From Coriobacteriia bacterium (GTDB taxonomy: Bacteria; Actinomycetota; Coriobacteriia; Anaerosomatales; SLCP01): DNA of 6,323 nucleotides. The notes under the pieces were generated by a model. That model was not told the DNA's origin and ran no database searches. It saw only the letters and a list, made by a program, of their open reading frames with translations. Of this stretch, positions 1 through 6,022 are shown one piece after another. The stretch is from the NCBI GenBank assembly GCA_007125735.1, contig SLCP01000149.1:1-6323 (forward strand). The letters run 5' to 3'. Position 1 is the first letter of the stretch. Each line of letters opens with the position of its first letter. The position numbers and the translations under genes were made by a program.

Positions 1-126
1 GATCCGGAACGCCACGTCGGCTTCGCGTTCGGCATGGGTGTCGAGCGCATCGCCGCCCTGCGCTACGACATCCCCGACCTGCGCATGCTCGTCGAAGGCG
101 ACATGCGGTTCTTGAGGCAGTTCTGA
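1..126 (+). CDS. pheS: Phenylalanyl-tRNA synthetase alpha subunit, C-terminal end (partial)
   Basis: Only the last 41 codons and the TGA stop are in the window; the gene continues upstream. PheS is the catalytic subunit of the cytoplasmic alpha2-beta2 enzyme that activates phenylalanine with ATP and charges tRNA-Phe. The visible part reads GFAFGMGVERIAALRY, which is class II synthetase motif 3; the Arg in GMGVER is the ATP-contacting residue of that motif. It ends in MRFLRQF, the near-universal PheS C-terminus, so the gene ends naturally and is not truncated on this side. pheT follows after 66 bases, as in most bacterial pheST operons. The frame is open from the first base of the window. Identification is firm despite the short length, because both motif and tail are characteristic and pheT follows. 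Confidence 0.96.
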   Translation, partial: DPERHVGFAFGMGVERIAALRYDIPDLRMLVEGDMRFLRQF

Positions 127-130
127 TCCT

Positions 131-155
131 CGGCAGGTGGTGGTGCCACCAGCCG
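131..155 (+). promoter_or_regulatory. GC-rich hairpin between pheS and pheT
   Basis: Starting four bases after the pheS stop, the arm CGGCAGGTGG (131-140) faces CCACCAGCCG (146-155) across a five-base loop, TGGTG. Nine of ten positions pair, with one A-A mismatch. No run of T follows (the next bases are TCTCCCGGG), so it is not a classical intrinsic terminator. It may be a partial terminator or attenuator, or an RNA-processing or stability element setting the pheS to pheT ratio; these roles are inferred. The dyad itself is seen directly. Confidence 0.5.
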
Positions 156-174
156 TCTCCCGGGCAAGACCCAC

Positions 175-182
175 AGAAAGGA
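175..182 (+). promoter_or_regulatory. Ribosome binding site of pheT
   Basis: AGAAAGGA lies 10 bases before the ATG at 193. The ATG inside AAAGGATG (182-184) is in another frame and leads nowhere. The ATG at 193 is supported by the protein it gives: MHVSMKWLKE matches the usual PheT opening of the form MKVSLKWLKE. Confidence 0.55.
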
Positions 183-192
183 TGACCGCGAG

Positions 193-2610
193 ATGCACGT
201 CTCGATGAAGTGGCTCAAGGAACTCGTCGACGTGACGCTTACCGTCGAGGAGCTCGTCGACCGGCTCGACATGACCGGCACCGCCGTGGAAGGCGTGCGC
301 TCGGTCGGGGAGGGGCTTACCGGTGTCGTCGTGGGCGCCGTGCTCGAGAAGGCCCCGCATCCCGACGCGGACGCGCTCACGTACTGTACCGTCGACGTGG
401 GCGGCGCAGAGCCGCTCAAGATCGTGTGCGGCGCGACCAACTTCGAGGCGGGGGACAAGGTGCCGGTCGCCTGCGTCGGCGCCGAGCTGCCGGGCGGGTT
501 CGTCATCAAGCGTGCCAAGCTGCGCGGGCTCACGAGCGAGGGCATGATGTGCTCGGCGCCCGAGCTCGGCCTCGGCGGCGATGCCTCGGGACTGCTCATC
601 CTCCCGCCTGACGCACCGGTCGGCGTGCCCTACGGCGATTACGCGGGCCGTGCGGACACCGTGATCGAGCTCGAGGTCACGCCCAACCGCCCCGACTGCC
701 TCTCGATGATCGGCGTCGCGCGCGAGGTCGCCGCGGTGACCGGCACGACCGCGCAGCCCGTTTCGGTCGAGATCACCGAATCGGCCGAGCCCATCGAGTC
801 CGCCGTGAGCGTCGAGATCGACGACGCCGCACTCTGCCCGCGCTACACCGCGCGCCTCATCACCGGGGTCACGATCGGTCCCTCGCCCGAGTGGCTCGCC
901 GAGCGCGTCACCGCCGCGGGCGCCCGCTCGGTCAACAACATCGTCGACATCACCAACCTTGTGATGTTCGAGATGGGCCAGCCGCTCCACGCGTTCGACG
1001 CCGCCACCATCACCCGCCGAGGAGACGTCGCCGCCATCACGGTGCGCACCGCGCGCGACGGAGAGACCCTCACCACGCTCGACGGCCAGGAGCGCACGCT
1101 CGATCCGAGCATGCTCGTGATCGCCGACGACGCGGGCGCGATCGCGCTTGCCGGCGTCATGGGCGGCGAGCACACCGAGGTCTCCGACGCCACCGTCGAC
1201 ATCGTCCTCGAGTCGGCGTGTTTCGATCCCGCTTCGATCTCCACCACGAGCCGCTCGCTCGGCCTCATCTCCGAGGCTTCCACCCGCTTCGAGCGGGGGG
1301 TGGACCCCAACGGCTGCGTGGCCGCCCTCGACCGGGCCGCCGAGCTCATGCGCACGCTCGCGGGCGGCACCGTCGCCGCTGGTGTCGTCGACGTCTACCC
1401 GGCACCCGCCGAGCCGCTCACGTTGACGCTGCGCACCGGGCGCCTCAACACCATCCTCGGCACGGACATACCCGCCGAGGAGTGCGCCGCCATCCTGCAT
1501 TCGCTCGGTCTTGCCGCCGATTGCACGTCGTGTCGCGAACTCGAGGTCACCGTGCCCACGTACCGGCCCGACCTCGAGCGCGAAATCGATCTGGTCGAGG
1601 AGGTCGTGCGCATCTGGGGGATGGAGCGGGTTCCCGCGACGCTGCCATCGGGTCCCGGCCGCATCGGCCGGCTGACCGAGGAGCAGCGCTGGATGCGGCG
1701 CATCGACGCCACGATGCGCGCCGCAGGACTGAACGAGACGATGACGTACTCGTTCGTCGATCCCGCCGATGTCGCGCGTAGCAATACGAGCCCGCCTGAG
1801 GGGGAGTCGCCCGTCCGGCTCGCGAACCCGATGTCCGAGGAGCAGGCGGTCATGCGGTGGACACTCCTGCCGGGACTGCTCCGCAGCGTCTCGTACAACC
1901 AGCGGCGCGGAGTGCCCGACGTCCACCTCTACGAGATCGGCGCGGTCTACGGCGCTGTCGAGGGTCACATCCTGCCGCGTGAACGCATGATACTGGCGGG
2001 CGTCCTCGCCGGCTCGTGGTCACGTCCCGGGTGGAACGACCCGGCACCCGCACTCGACTTCTTCGACGGCAAGGGTGTCATCGAGGCGGCCGCGATCGAT
2101 CTCGGCATCGAGCGCGTGTCGGTGCGTGCGGCGGACCTGCCGTGGTTGCAGCCGGGACGCAGCGCCGAGGTGCTCGTGAACGGTAAATCCGCGGGGTGGC
2201 TCGGCGAGGTGCATCCGCTCGTCGCCGAGCGCTACGAGGCCGACGCCCCGATCGTCGCCTTCGAACTCGACACCGCCCTCCTTATCGCAGGCGCGCGTAC
2301 CGTCAAGCCGTACCGGGAGGTGCCGCGGGTGCCCGCCGTGACGTTCGATCTCGCGCTCGTCGTCGACGAGGCGGTCACCGCCGAGCGGGTCGAACAGGCG
2401 ATCCGCAAGGCCGGCGGCAAACTCCTCGACGAGGTGCGCCTGTTCGACGTCTACCGGGGCGCGGGTATACCTGAGGGCAAGAAGAGTCTTGCCTGGGCGC
2501 TCTCGTACCGGGCCGAGGACCGCACCCTGACGGACGAAGAGGTACGCCCCGTGCACGAAAAGCTCATCCGTAAGGTGAGTGGCGCGGTGGGAGCGGAGGT
2601 ACGCGGCTGA
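193..2610 (+). CDS. pheT: Phenylalanyl-tRNA synthetase beta subunit
   Basis: An 805-residue protein, the usual length for bacterial PheT. The visible domains are: an N-terminal B1 part (about 1-40); an EMAP/OB-fold tRNA-binding domain (about 40-150, with IVCGATNFEAGDKVPVA and RGLTSEGMMCS); a B3/B4 editing domain (about 210-400); a B5 domain (about 408-480, RPDLEREIDLVEEVVRIWG); a catalytic-like core that pairs with PheS (about 490-690); and an FDX-ACB anticodon-binding domain (about 708-804, PRVPAVTFDLALVVDE). In the editing domain, GQPLHAFD (His266), LESACF (Glu340) and SEASTRFERGVD (from Ser360) line up with E. coli residues implicated in clearing mischarged Tyr-tRNA-Phe; this alignment was made by eye. 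Acidic residues in the B5 segment fit the known Mg-binding site. The protein has no signal peptide or membrane segment and acts in the cytoplasm with PheS. It is intact, with no frameshift seen. It is probably co-transcribed with pheS, since no clear promoter is visible in the 66-base gap. Confidence 0.98.
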   Translation: MHVSMKWLKELVDVTLTVEELVDRLDMTGTAVEGVRSVGEGLTGVVVGAVLEKAPHPDADALTYCTVDVGGAEPLKIVCGATNFEAGDKVPVACVGAELPGGFVIKRAKLRGLTSEGMMCSAPELGLGGDASGLLILPPDAPVGVPYGDYAGRADTVIELEVTPNRPDCLSMIGVAREVAAVTGTTAQPVSVEITESAEPIESAVSVEIDDAALCPRYTARLITGVTIGPSPEWLAERVTAAGARSVNNIVDITNLVMFEMGQPLHAFDAATITRRGDVAAITVRTARDGETLTTLDGQERTLDPSMLVIADDAGAIALAGVMGGEHTEVSDATVDIVLESACFDPASISTTSRSLGLISEASTRFERGVDPNGCVAALDRAAELMRTLAGGTVAAGVVDVYPAPAEPLTLTLRTGRLNTILGTDIPAEECAAILHSLGLAADCTSCRELEVTVPTYRPDLEREIDLVEEVVRIWGMERVPATLPSGPGRIGRLTEEQRWMRRIDATMRAAGLNETMTYSFVDPADVARSNTSPPEGESPVRLANPMSEEQAVMRWTLLPGLLRSVSYNQRRGVPDVHLYEIGAVYGAVEGHILPRERMILAGVLAGSWSRPGWNDPAPALDFFDGKGVIEAAAIDLGIERVSVRAADLPWLQPGRSAEVLVNGKSAGWLGEVHPLVAERYEADAPIVAFELDTALLIAGARTVKPYREVPRVPAVTFDLALVVDEAVTAERVEQAIRKAGGKLLDEVRLFDVYRGAGIPEGKKSLAWALSYRAEDRTLTDEEVRPVHEKLIRKVSGAVGAEVRG

Positions 2611-2611
2611 T

Positions 2612-2625
2612 CGCTGCGCCCAGCG
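2612..2625 (+). terminator. Short hairpin just after pheT, possible weak terminator
   Basis: CGCTG and CAGCG pair perfectly around a CGCC tetraloop, beginning two bases after the pheT stop. The bases that follow (GAACTGTATC) lack a T-run, so intrinsic termination is uncertain. Position is the main argument: it separates the pheST unit from a new promoter about 80 bases on. Some actinobacterial terminators lack a U-tract, but a 5-bp stem is small. Confidence 0.3.
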
Positions 2626-2662
2626 GAACTGTATCGGTCACGCGGGCGTAGAGCGCGATTGT

Positions 2663-2674
2663 GTATCTAGATAC
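2663..2674. repeat. Perfect 12-base palindrome GTATCTAGATAC in the arg leader
   Basis: GTATCTAGATAC reads the same on both strands. It is flanked by TTGT (2659-2662) and ACAA (2677-2680), which would extend the symmetry if the two-base GA at 2675-2676 is skipped. It lies about 30 bases upstream of the -35 box at 2704, a common place for an activator or secondary repressor site. The protein that binds it, if any, is unknown to me. Confidence 0.45.
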
Positions 2675-2693
2675 GAACAATATGAGATTTATC

Positions 2694-2717
2694 CGCATAC
2701 ATGTTGACGAGTATGCG
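2694..2717. promoter_or_regulatory. Operator-like inverted repeat over the argC -35 box
   Basis: CGCATAC (2694-2700) and GTATGCG (2711-2717) are perfect inverted copies separated by ten bases. The -35 hexamer at 2704-2709 lies wholly within that spacer, so a bound protein would block RNA polymerase. Related partial half-sites flank it: TATGAG at 2681-2686 and CGATAC at 2724-2729. The arms resemble the TGCAT/ATGCA halves of ArgR sites, with C or G for the outer base, but the spacing between CGCAT and ATGCG is 14 bases rather than the usual four. ArgR is therefore the likely but unproven binder. Confidence 0.5.
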
Positions 2718-2732
2718 TAACGTCGATACGAT
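2704..2732 (+). promoter_or_regulatory. Predicted promoter of the argCJBD operon
   Basis: TTGACG (2704-2709) matches five of six bases of the housekeeping -35 box. TACGAT (2727-2732) is a typical -10 box of high-GC actinobacteria. The spacer is exactly 17 bases. Transcription would begin near 2738-2741, giving a leader of about 28 bases that carries the ribosome binding site. A weaker alternative further upstream (TTGTGT at 2659 with TATGAG at 2681, 16-base spacer) is less convincing. Confidence 0.65.
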
Positions 2733-2755
2733 GGGTTCCGACTGCGATACGCTTC

Positions 2756-2761
2756 AGGAGG
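2756..2761 (+). promoter_or_regulatory. Ribosome binding site of argC
   Basis: AGGAGG is a full-strength Shine-Dalgarno sequence six bases before the GTG at 2768. It fixes the GTG as the start; the protein then begins MIDVAIIGAPGYAG, exactly at the expected nucleotide-binding strand. Confidence 0.85.
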
Positions 2762-2767
2762 ATACCC

Positions 2768-3811
2768 GTGATCGACGTCGCCATAATCGGCGCTCCAGGA
2801 TATGCAGGAGTCGAGCTCACGCGTTTGATCGCGAGCCACGACCACCTGCGCCTCGCCGTGCTCACGTCCGCCTCACACGCGGGCGAGCGAGTAGGCGACG
2901 TCTATCCGGCGCTCGATGCCCACGTCGACCTTACCTACGTCGAACCCGACATCGACTCGATCGCCTCGTCGGCGTCCCTCGCCTTCCTTGCGGTGCCGCA
3001 CACGGCCGCCATGGATCTCGCGCCCGCGTTGCTCGCGCGGGGCGTTGCCGTCGTGGACGCCTCGGCGGATTACCGCCTCAAGGACCCGGAGGTCTACGAG
3101 CGCTGGTATGGCGTGCCTCACACGAGCCCCGACCTGCTGCCGCAGGCCGTCTACGGGCTCCCCGAGCTCGACCGGAGCGCCCTGCCGGGAGCGAAGCTCA
3201 TCGCGTGTCCGGGCTGCTACCCCACCGCCACGCTCCTCGCGGCGATACCTGCCCTCGAGGCGGCAGTGGTGGACGCGGGCAGGGTCGTCGTCGATGCCAA
3301 GTCGGGCATCTCCGGCGCTGGCAAGACGCCGAGCGCCACCACCCACTACTGCAACGTCACCGAGTCGGTCGCTCCCTATGGCGTCACGACACACCGGCAT
3401 ACACCCGAGATCGCGCAGGGACTCTCGCTGGCTGCCGGTTCGCAGGTGAGCGTCGTGTTCACGCCCCACGTCGTACCGATGAGCCGCGGGCTCCTCTCCA
3501 CCGTCTACCTTGACCTCGCGACCGAGCTCACCGCCGCAGAGGCGGTCGCGCTCTACCGTGAGCGCTACGCGGACGAGCCGTTCGTCACCATGCACCCTGC
3601 AGGCCGGATGCCAGCGACCGGTGAGGTCCGCGGCACGAACCGCGCGCACATCGGTATCGCGGTCGATGACGCTTCGCGCACCCTTATCGTCGCGTGCGCG
3701 ATCGACAACCTCGTGAAGGGCACCGCCGGACAAGCGGTCCAGTGCGCCAACATCACCCTCGGCCTTCCCGAGACCGCCGGTCTCGACGCTCCCGGCATGG
3801 GGGTGTGGTGA
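2768..3811 (+). CDS. argC: N-acetyl-gamma-glutamyl-phosphate reductase
   Basis: ArgC reduces N-acetylglutamyl phosphate with NADPH to N-acetylglutamate semialdehyde, the third step of arginine synthesis, in the cytoplasm. The 347-residue product has the family's usual length. Residues 3-15 (DVAIIGAPGYAGV) form the dinucleotide-binding loop; Pro10 sits where Ser or Ala is more common. IACPGCYPTATLL (146-157) holds the catalytic cysteine, Cys150. THRHTPEI (208-215) holds the likely base, His211. FTPHVVPMSRGLL (231-243) and DNLVKGTAGQAVQ (313-325) are conserved family segments. Start GTG is set by an AGGAGG six bases upstream. It is the first gene of the operon and follows the predicted promoter. 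Its TGA stop overlaps the argJ GTG start, implying translational coupling. No defect is seen. Confidence 0.97.
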   Translation: MIDVAIIGAPGYAGVELTRLIASHDHLRLAVLTSASHAGERVGDVYPALDAHVDLTYVEPDIDSIASSASLAFLAVPHTAAMDLAPALLARGVAVVDASADYRLKDPEVYERWYGVPHTSPDLLPQAVYGLPELDRSALPGAKLIACPGCYPTATLLAAIPALEAAVVDAGRVVVDAKSGISGAGKTPSATTHYCNVTESVAPYGVTTHRHTPEIAQGLSLAAGSQVSVVFTPHVVPMSRGLLSTVYLDLATELTAAEAVALYRERYADEPFVTMHPAGRMPATGEVRGTNRAHIGIAVDDASRTLIVACAIDNLVKGTAGQAVQCANITLGLPETAGLDAPGMGVW

Positions 3812-5088
3812 CCGTGGCCGAGGATCCCGCGATCGCGCCTACCGGCGCCGCCGCCGGCGCCGCTACCAACGCCATCACCGAGTGCGTGGGCGGCATCCTT
3901 GCGCCCGCCGGCTTCTCGGCCGCAGGGGCGGCCGCCGGCATCAAGCGCTCCGGCCGCCTCGACGTCTGCGTGATCGATGCGGGACGGCCCGTTCCGGCCG
4001 CCGCCGTCTTCACGCGCAACACGATGGCCGCCCCGCCGGTCGCCTGGAGCCGTGAGGCGGTTGCGAGCGGGCACCTGCGCGCCTGGGTCGTCAACGCCGG
4101 CAACGCCAACGCGTGCACGGGCGAGCAGGGCGCCACCGACACGCGCCGCATGGCCGAGGAGACCGCTGCCGCCCTCGGTTGCGAGCCGTCCGACGTCGCG
4201 GTCGCCTCGACCGGCGTCATCGGCGTGCCGCTGCCGATGGATGTCGTGAGCGCGGGTATCACCGCCGCCACCGACGCGCTCGGCTCGACGCGTGCGCACG
4301 CCGCGGATGCCGCGGCCGCGATCATGACCACCGACACGTTCGCCAAGGAGGCGGCGTGCACCGTGCACGCCGGCGACATCCGCTACACGGTGGGCGGCAT
4401 CGCCAAGGGCAGCGGCATGATCATGCCGGATATGGCGACGATGCTCGCGTTCCTCACGACCGACGCGCCGCTCGATGCCGAGGCGTGCCAGGCGGCGCTC
4501 GCGAGCGCCGCTGACGCGACGTTCAACCGCATCACCGTCGACGGCGACACGTCGACCAACGACACGTGTGCGCTCATGGCGAGCGGCGCCGCACCGGGCG
4601 CCCCAGCTGCGATCACCACCACCGACCCCGCGTATCCGGCGGTCGCGGCCGCGATCCGCCACGTGTGCGCCACACTCGCGCGCATGGTCGTGCGTGACGG
4701 CGAGGGTGCGACCACGCTCGTCTCCGTCACCGTGCGGGGTGCCTCGAGCGAGCAGGACGCCGAGGACGCCGCGCGCACGATCGCCGTCTCGCCGCTCTTC
4801 AAGACCGCGATCTTCGGGCGCGACGCCAACTGGGGCCGCGTAGCGATGGCCCTCGGCAACTCGCGCGCGACGATCGAGCCCGCGCTCGTCGACATCGTGT
4901 TCGCCGGGATCGTCACGTGCGCACGCGGCGAGGCGGTTCCCTTCGACGAGGATGCCGCCACCGAGGCGCTTGCCGCAAGCGAGGTCGACGTCGTCGTCGA
5001 TCTGAACCTCGGCGAGGCGGAGGCCACCGTGCTCACGTGCGACCTGACCTACGAGTACGTCCGCATCAACGGCGAGTACCGGACGTAA
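3808..5088 (+). CDS. argJ: Glutamate N-acetyltransferase (ornithine acetyltransferase)
   Basis: ArgJ moves the acetyl group from N-acetylornithine to glutamate, yielding ornithine and regenerating N-acetylglutamate. Some members also use acetyl-CoA; sequence alone cannot settle that here. From the GTG at 3808 the protein has 426 residues. AKGSGMIMPDMATMLAF (199-215) contains the self-cleavage site; cutting between Ala210 and Thr211 would free Thr211 as nucleophile and split the chain into alpha and beta parts. STGVIG (134-139) carries the oxyanion-hole Thr135-Gly136. GDTSTNDTC (246-254), FGRDANWGR (336-344) and the C-terminal YVRINGEYRT are also typical. GTG 3808 overlaps the argC stop as GTGA, with a weak G-rich site at 3799-3803. 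GTG 3814 is an alternative. Either start leaves an Ala-rich N-terminus of some 25 residues before the conserved GGILAPAGF, longer than in most relatives. GTG 3886 would remove it but has no ribosome site. Confidence 0.96.
   Translation: MTVAEDPAIAPTGAAAGAATNAITECVGGILAPAGFSAAGAAAGIKRSGRLDVCVIDAGRPVPAAAVFTRNTMAAPPVAWSREAVASGHLRAWVVNAGNANACTGEQGATDTRRMAEETAAALGCEPSDVAVASTGVIGVPLPMDVVSAGITAATDALGSTRAHAADAAAAIMTTDTFAKEAACTVHAGDIRYTVGGIAKGSGMIMPDMATMLAFLTTDAPLDAEACQAALASAADATFNRITVDGDTSTNDTCALMASGAAPGAPAAITTTDPAYPAVAAAIRHVCATLARMVVRDGEGATTLVSVTVRGASSEQDAEDAARTIAVSPLFKTAIFGRDANWGRVAMALGNSRATIEPALVDIVFAGIVTCARGEAVPFDEDAATEALAASEVDVVVDLNLGEAEATVLTCDLTYEYVRINGEYRT
3843..3862 (+). repeat. Strong GC hairpin in the 5' end of argJ
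   Basis: CGGCGCC (3843-3849) pairs perfectly with GGCGCCG (3856-3862) around a GCCGCC loop. It encodes part of the Ala/Gly-rich N-terminus of ArgJ, beginning 35 bases after the start codon. It may be only a by-product of GC-rich Ala codons, or it may slow early translation. The pairing is seen directly; any role is speculation. Confidence 0.3.
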
Positions 5089-5108
5089 TGACGGCCGAGG
5101 AGAGATGA
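5088..5108 (+). other. Six-codon mini-frame bridging argJ and argB
   Basis: ATG at 5088 overlaps the argJ stop as TAATG and reads MTAEER to a TGA at 5106-5108. That stop overlaps the first of two argB ATGs as ATGA and the second as TGATG. A ribosome finishing argJ could restart here and stop exactly on the argB start. Coupling is inferred from this geometry; the frame is too short to judge by protein content and may be chance. Confidence 0.25.
5097..5102 (+). promoter_or_regulatory. Ribosome binding site of argB
   Basis: GAGGAG lies five bases before the ATG at 5108 but only two before the ATG at 5105. The spacing favours 5108 as the main start. The two choices differ by one methionine. Confidence 0.7.
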
Positions 5109-6022
5109 TGGTACACGAACACCTGCTGGCAAAGGCCGAGACGCTGACCGAGGCCCTCCCGTGGATCAAGCGCACGTGGGGGCGCACCGTCGTCATCAAG
5201 TACGGCGGCGCCGCGATGACCGATCCGGTCCTGCGCGAGCACGTCGCGAGCGACATCGTGCTCATGAAGCTCGTGGGTGTGAACCCCGTCATCGTGCATG
5301 GTGGCGGTCCGGCGATCACCGCATACATGGAGCGCCTCGGCATGCCGGTCGAGTTCTTCGACGGCTTGCGCGTCACCTCGGAAGAGGCGATGGAGATCGT
5401 CAAGATGGTGCTCGTAGGCAAGGTGAACAAGGAGCTCGTGGGCTCGATCAACTCGCACGGACGGCTCGCGGTGGGCATCTCGGGAGATGACGGCAACCTC
5501 ATCACCGCAGAGCCGGTGTCCGAGCGGCTCGGCCGGGTGGGCCACGTCAGCTCGATCGACACCACCGTCATCAACAAGCTCATCGGCGACGGGTTCATCC
5601 CGGTCGTCGCTTCGGTGGGGGCCGGCGCGGACGGCGGCTCCTACAACATCAACGCCGATCTCGTCGCCGGCGAGCTCGCGGCCGCCCTCGACGCCGACAA
5701 GGTGATCTTCCTCACCGATGTCGACGGCCTCTACGCGGACTTCGACGACAAGTCCTCGCTCATCAGCGCGCTCGCACTGCACGAGGCCGAGGAGATGATC
5801 GCCTACGACAAGCTTGCGACCGGCATGATCCCCAAGGTCGCGGCGTGCGCCCGTGCGCTTTCGGGCGGCGTGGAACGGGCACACATACTCAACGGCACCG
5901 TGCCGCACTCGCTGCTGCTCGAGGTCTACACCGACTGCGGTGTGGGGACGATGATCACGCACGACGGCGAGCGGGGGCCGATGGAGTGCAACGGCGCCTA
6001 CCAGGCGGAAGCAGGATTGTAG
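5108..6022 (+). CDS. argB: Acetylglutamate kinase, arginine-sensitive type
   Basis: ArgB phosphorylates N-acetylglutamate with ATP, the second step of arginine synthesis and the usual control point when ArgJ recycles acetyl groups. The product has 304 residues, of the amino acid kinase fold. Visible are KYGG (31-34, with Lys31), HGGGP (64-68), the substrate-binding FFDGLRVT (83-90, Arg88), YNINADLVAGE (179-189), FLTDVDGLY (201-209) and MIPK (240-243, Lys243). Residues 1-27 form a predicted N-terminal helix (LTEALPWIKRTWG) that the short E. coli enzyme lacks but arginine-inhibited hexameric kinases have. The tail SLLLEVYTDCGVGTMI (268-283) matches their C-terminal signature. Feedback inhibition by arginine is therefore expected from family knowledge. 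An alternative start one codon earlier (5105) is possible. The stop is directly followed by the argD ATG. Confidence 0.97.
   Translation: MVHEHLLAKAETLTEALPWIKRTWGRTVVIKYGGAAMTDPVLREHVASDIVLMKLVGVNPVIVHGGGPAITAYMERLGMPVEFFDGLRVTSEEAMEIVKMVLVGKVNKELVGSINSHGRLAVGISGDDGNLITAEPVSERLGRVGHVSSIDTTVINKLIGDGFIPVVASVGAGADGGSYNINADLVAGELAAALDADKVIFLTDVDGLYADFDDKSSLISALALHEAEEMIAYDKLATGMIPKVAACARALSGGVERAHILNGTVPHSLLLEVYTDCGVGTMITHDGERGPMECNGAYQAEAGL
6013..6016 (+). promoter_or_regulatory. Ribosome binding site of argD inside argB
   Basis: AGGA (within GCAGGA) lies in the last codons of argB, six bases before the argD ATG at 6023. With the abutting stop and start (TAGATG), it supports coupled translation. 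Confidence 0.5.

Noticed and set aside
127..192. A T-box or other riboswitch in front of pheT
   Set aside because: The 66-base gap is too short, and no T-box sequence or terminator with a T-run is seen. A T-box for this operon would be expected upstream of pheS, outside the window.
891..1781. A 296-codon plus-strand frame inside pheT
   Set aside because: It is an out-of-frame shadow of pheT with an Arg/His-rich, low-complexity product and no motif.
2641..2657. CGCG repeats (2641-2644 and 2654-2657) as a possible terminator stem
   Set aside because: Only four base pairs with a nine-base loop and no T-run; easily due to chance in this GC-rich DNA.
2681..2699. TATGAG...CGCATA as a classical 18-base ARG box
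   Set aside because: The outer bases are symmetric, but the dyad is 19 bases long with a seven-base centre and does not fit the TGAAT/ATTCA consensus in register. It is kept only as a partial half-site near the main inverted repeat.
2701..3513. A 270-codon plus-strand frame starting at ATG 2701
   Set aside because: It overlaps the promoter and argC in another frame, its product is extremely Arg-rich, and its start has no ribosome binding site.
3565..5598. A 677-codon open frame on the minus strand across argC, argJ and argB
   Set aside because: It is antisense to three well-identified genes. Its product is low-complexity and rich in Arg, Gly, Asp and His, with no recognisable motif. Long open antisense frames are expected in GC-rich coding DNA.
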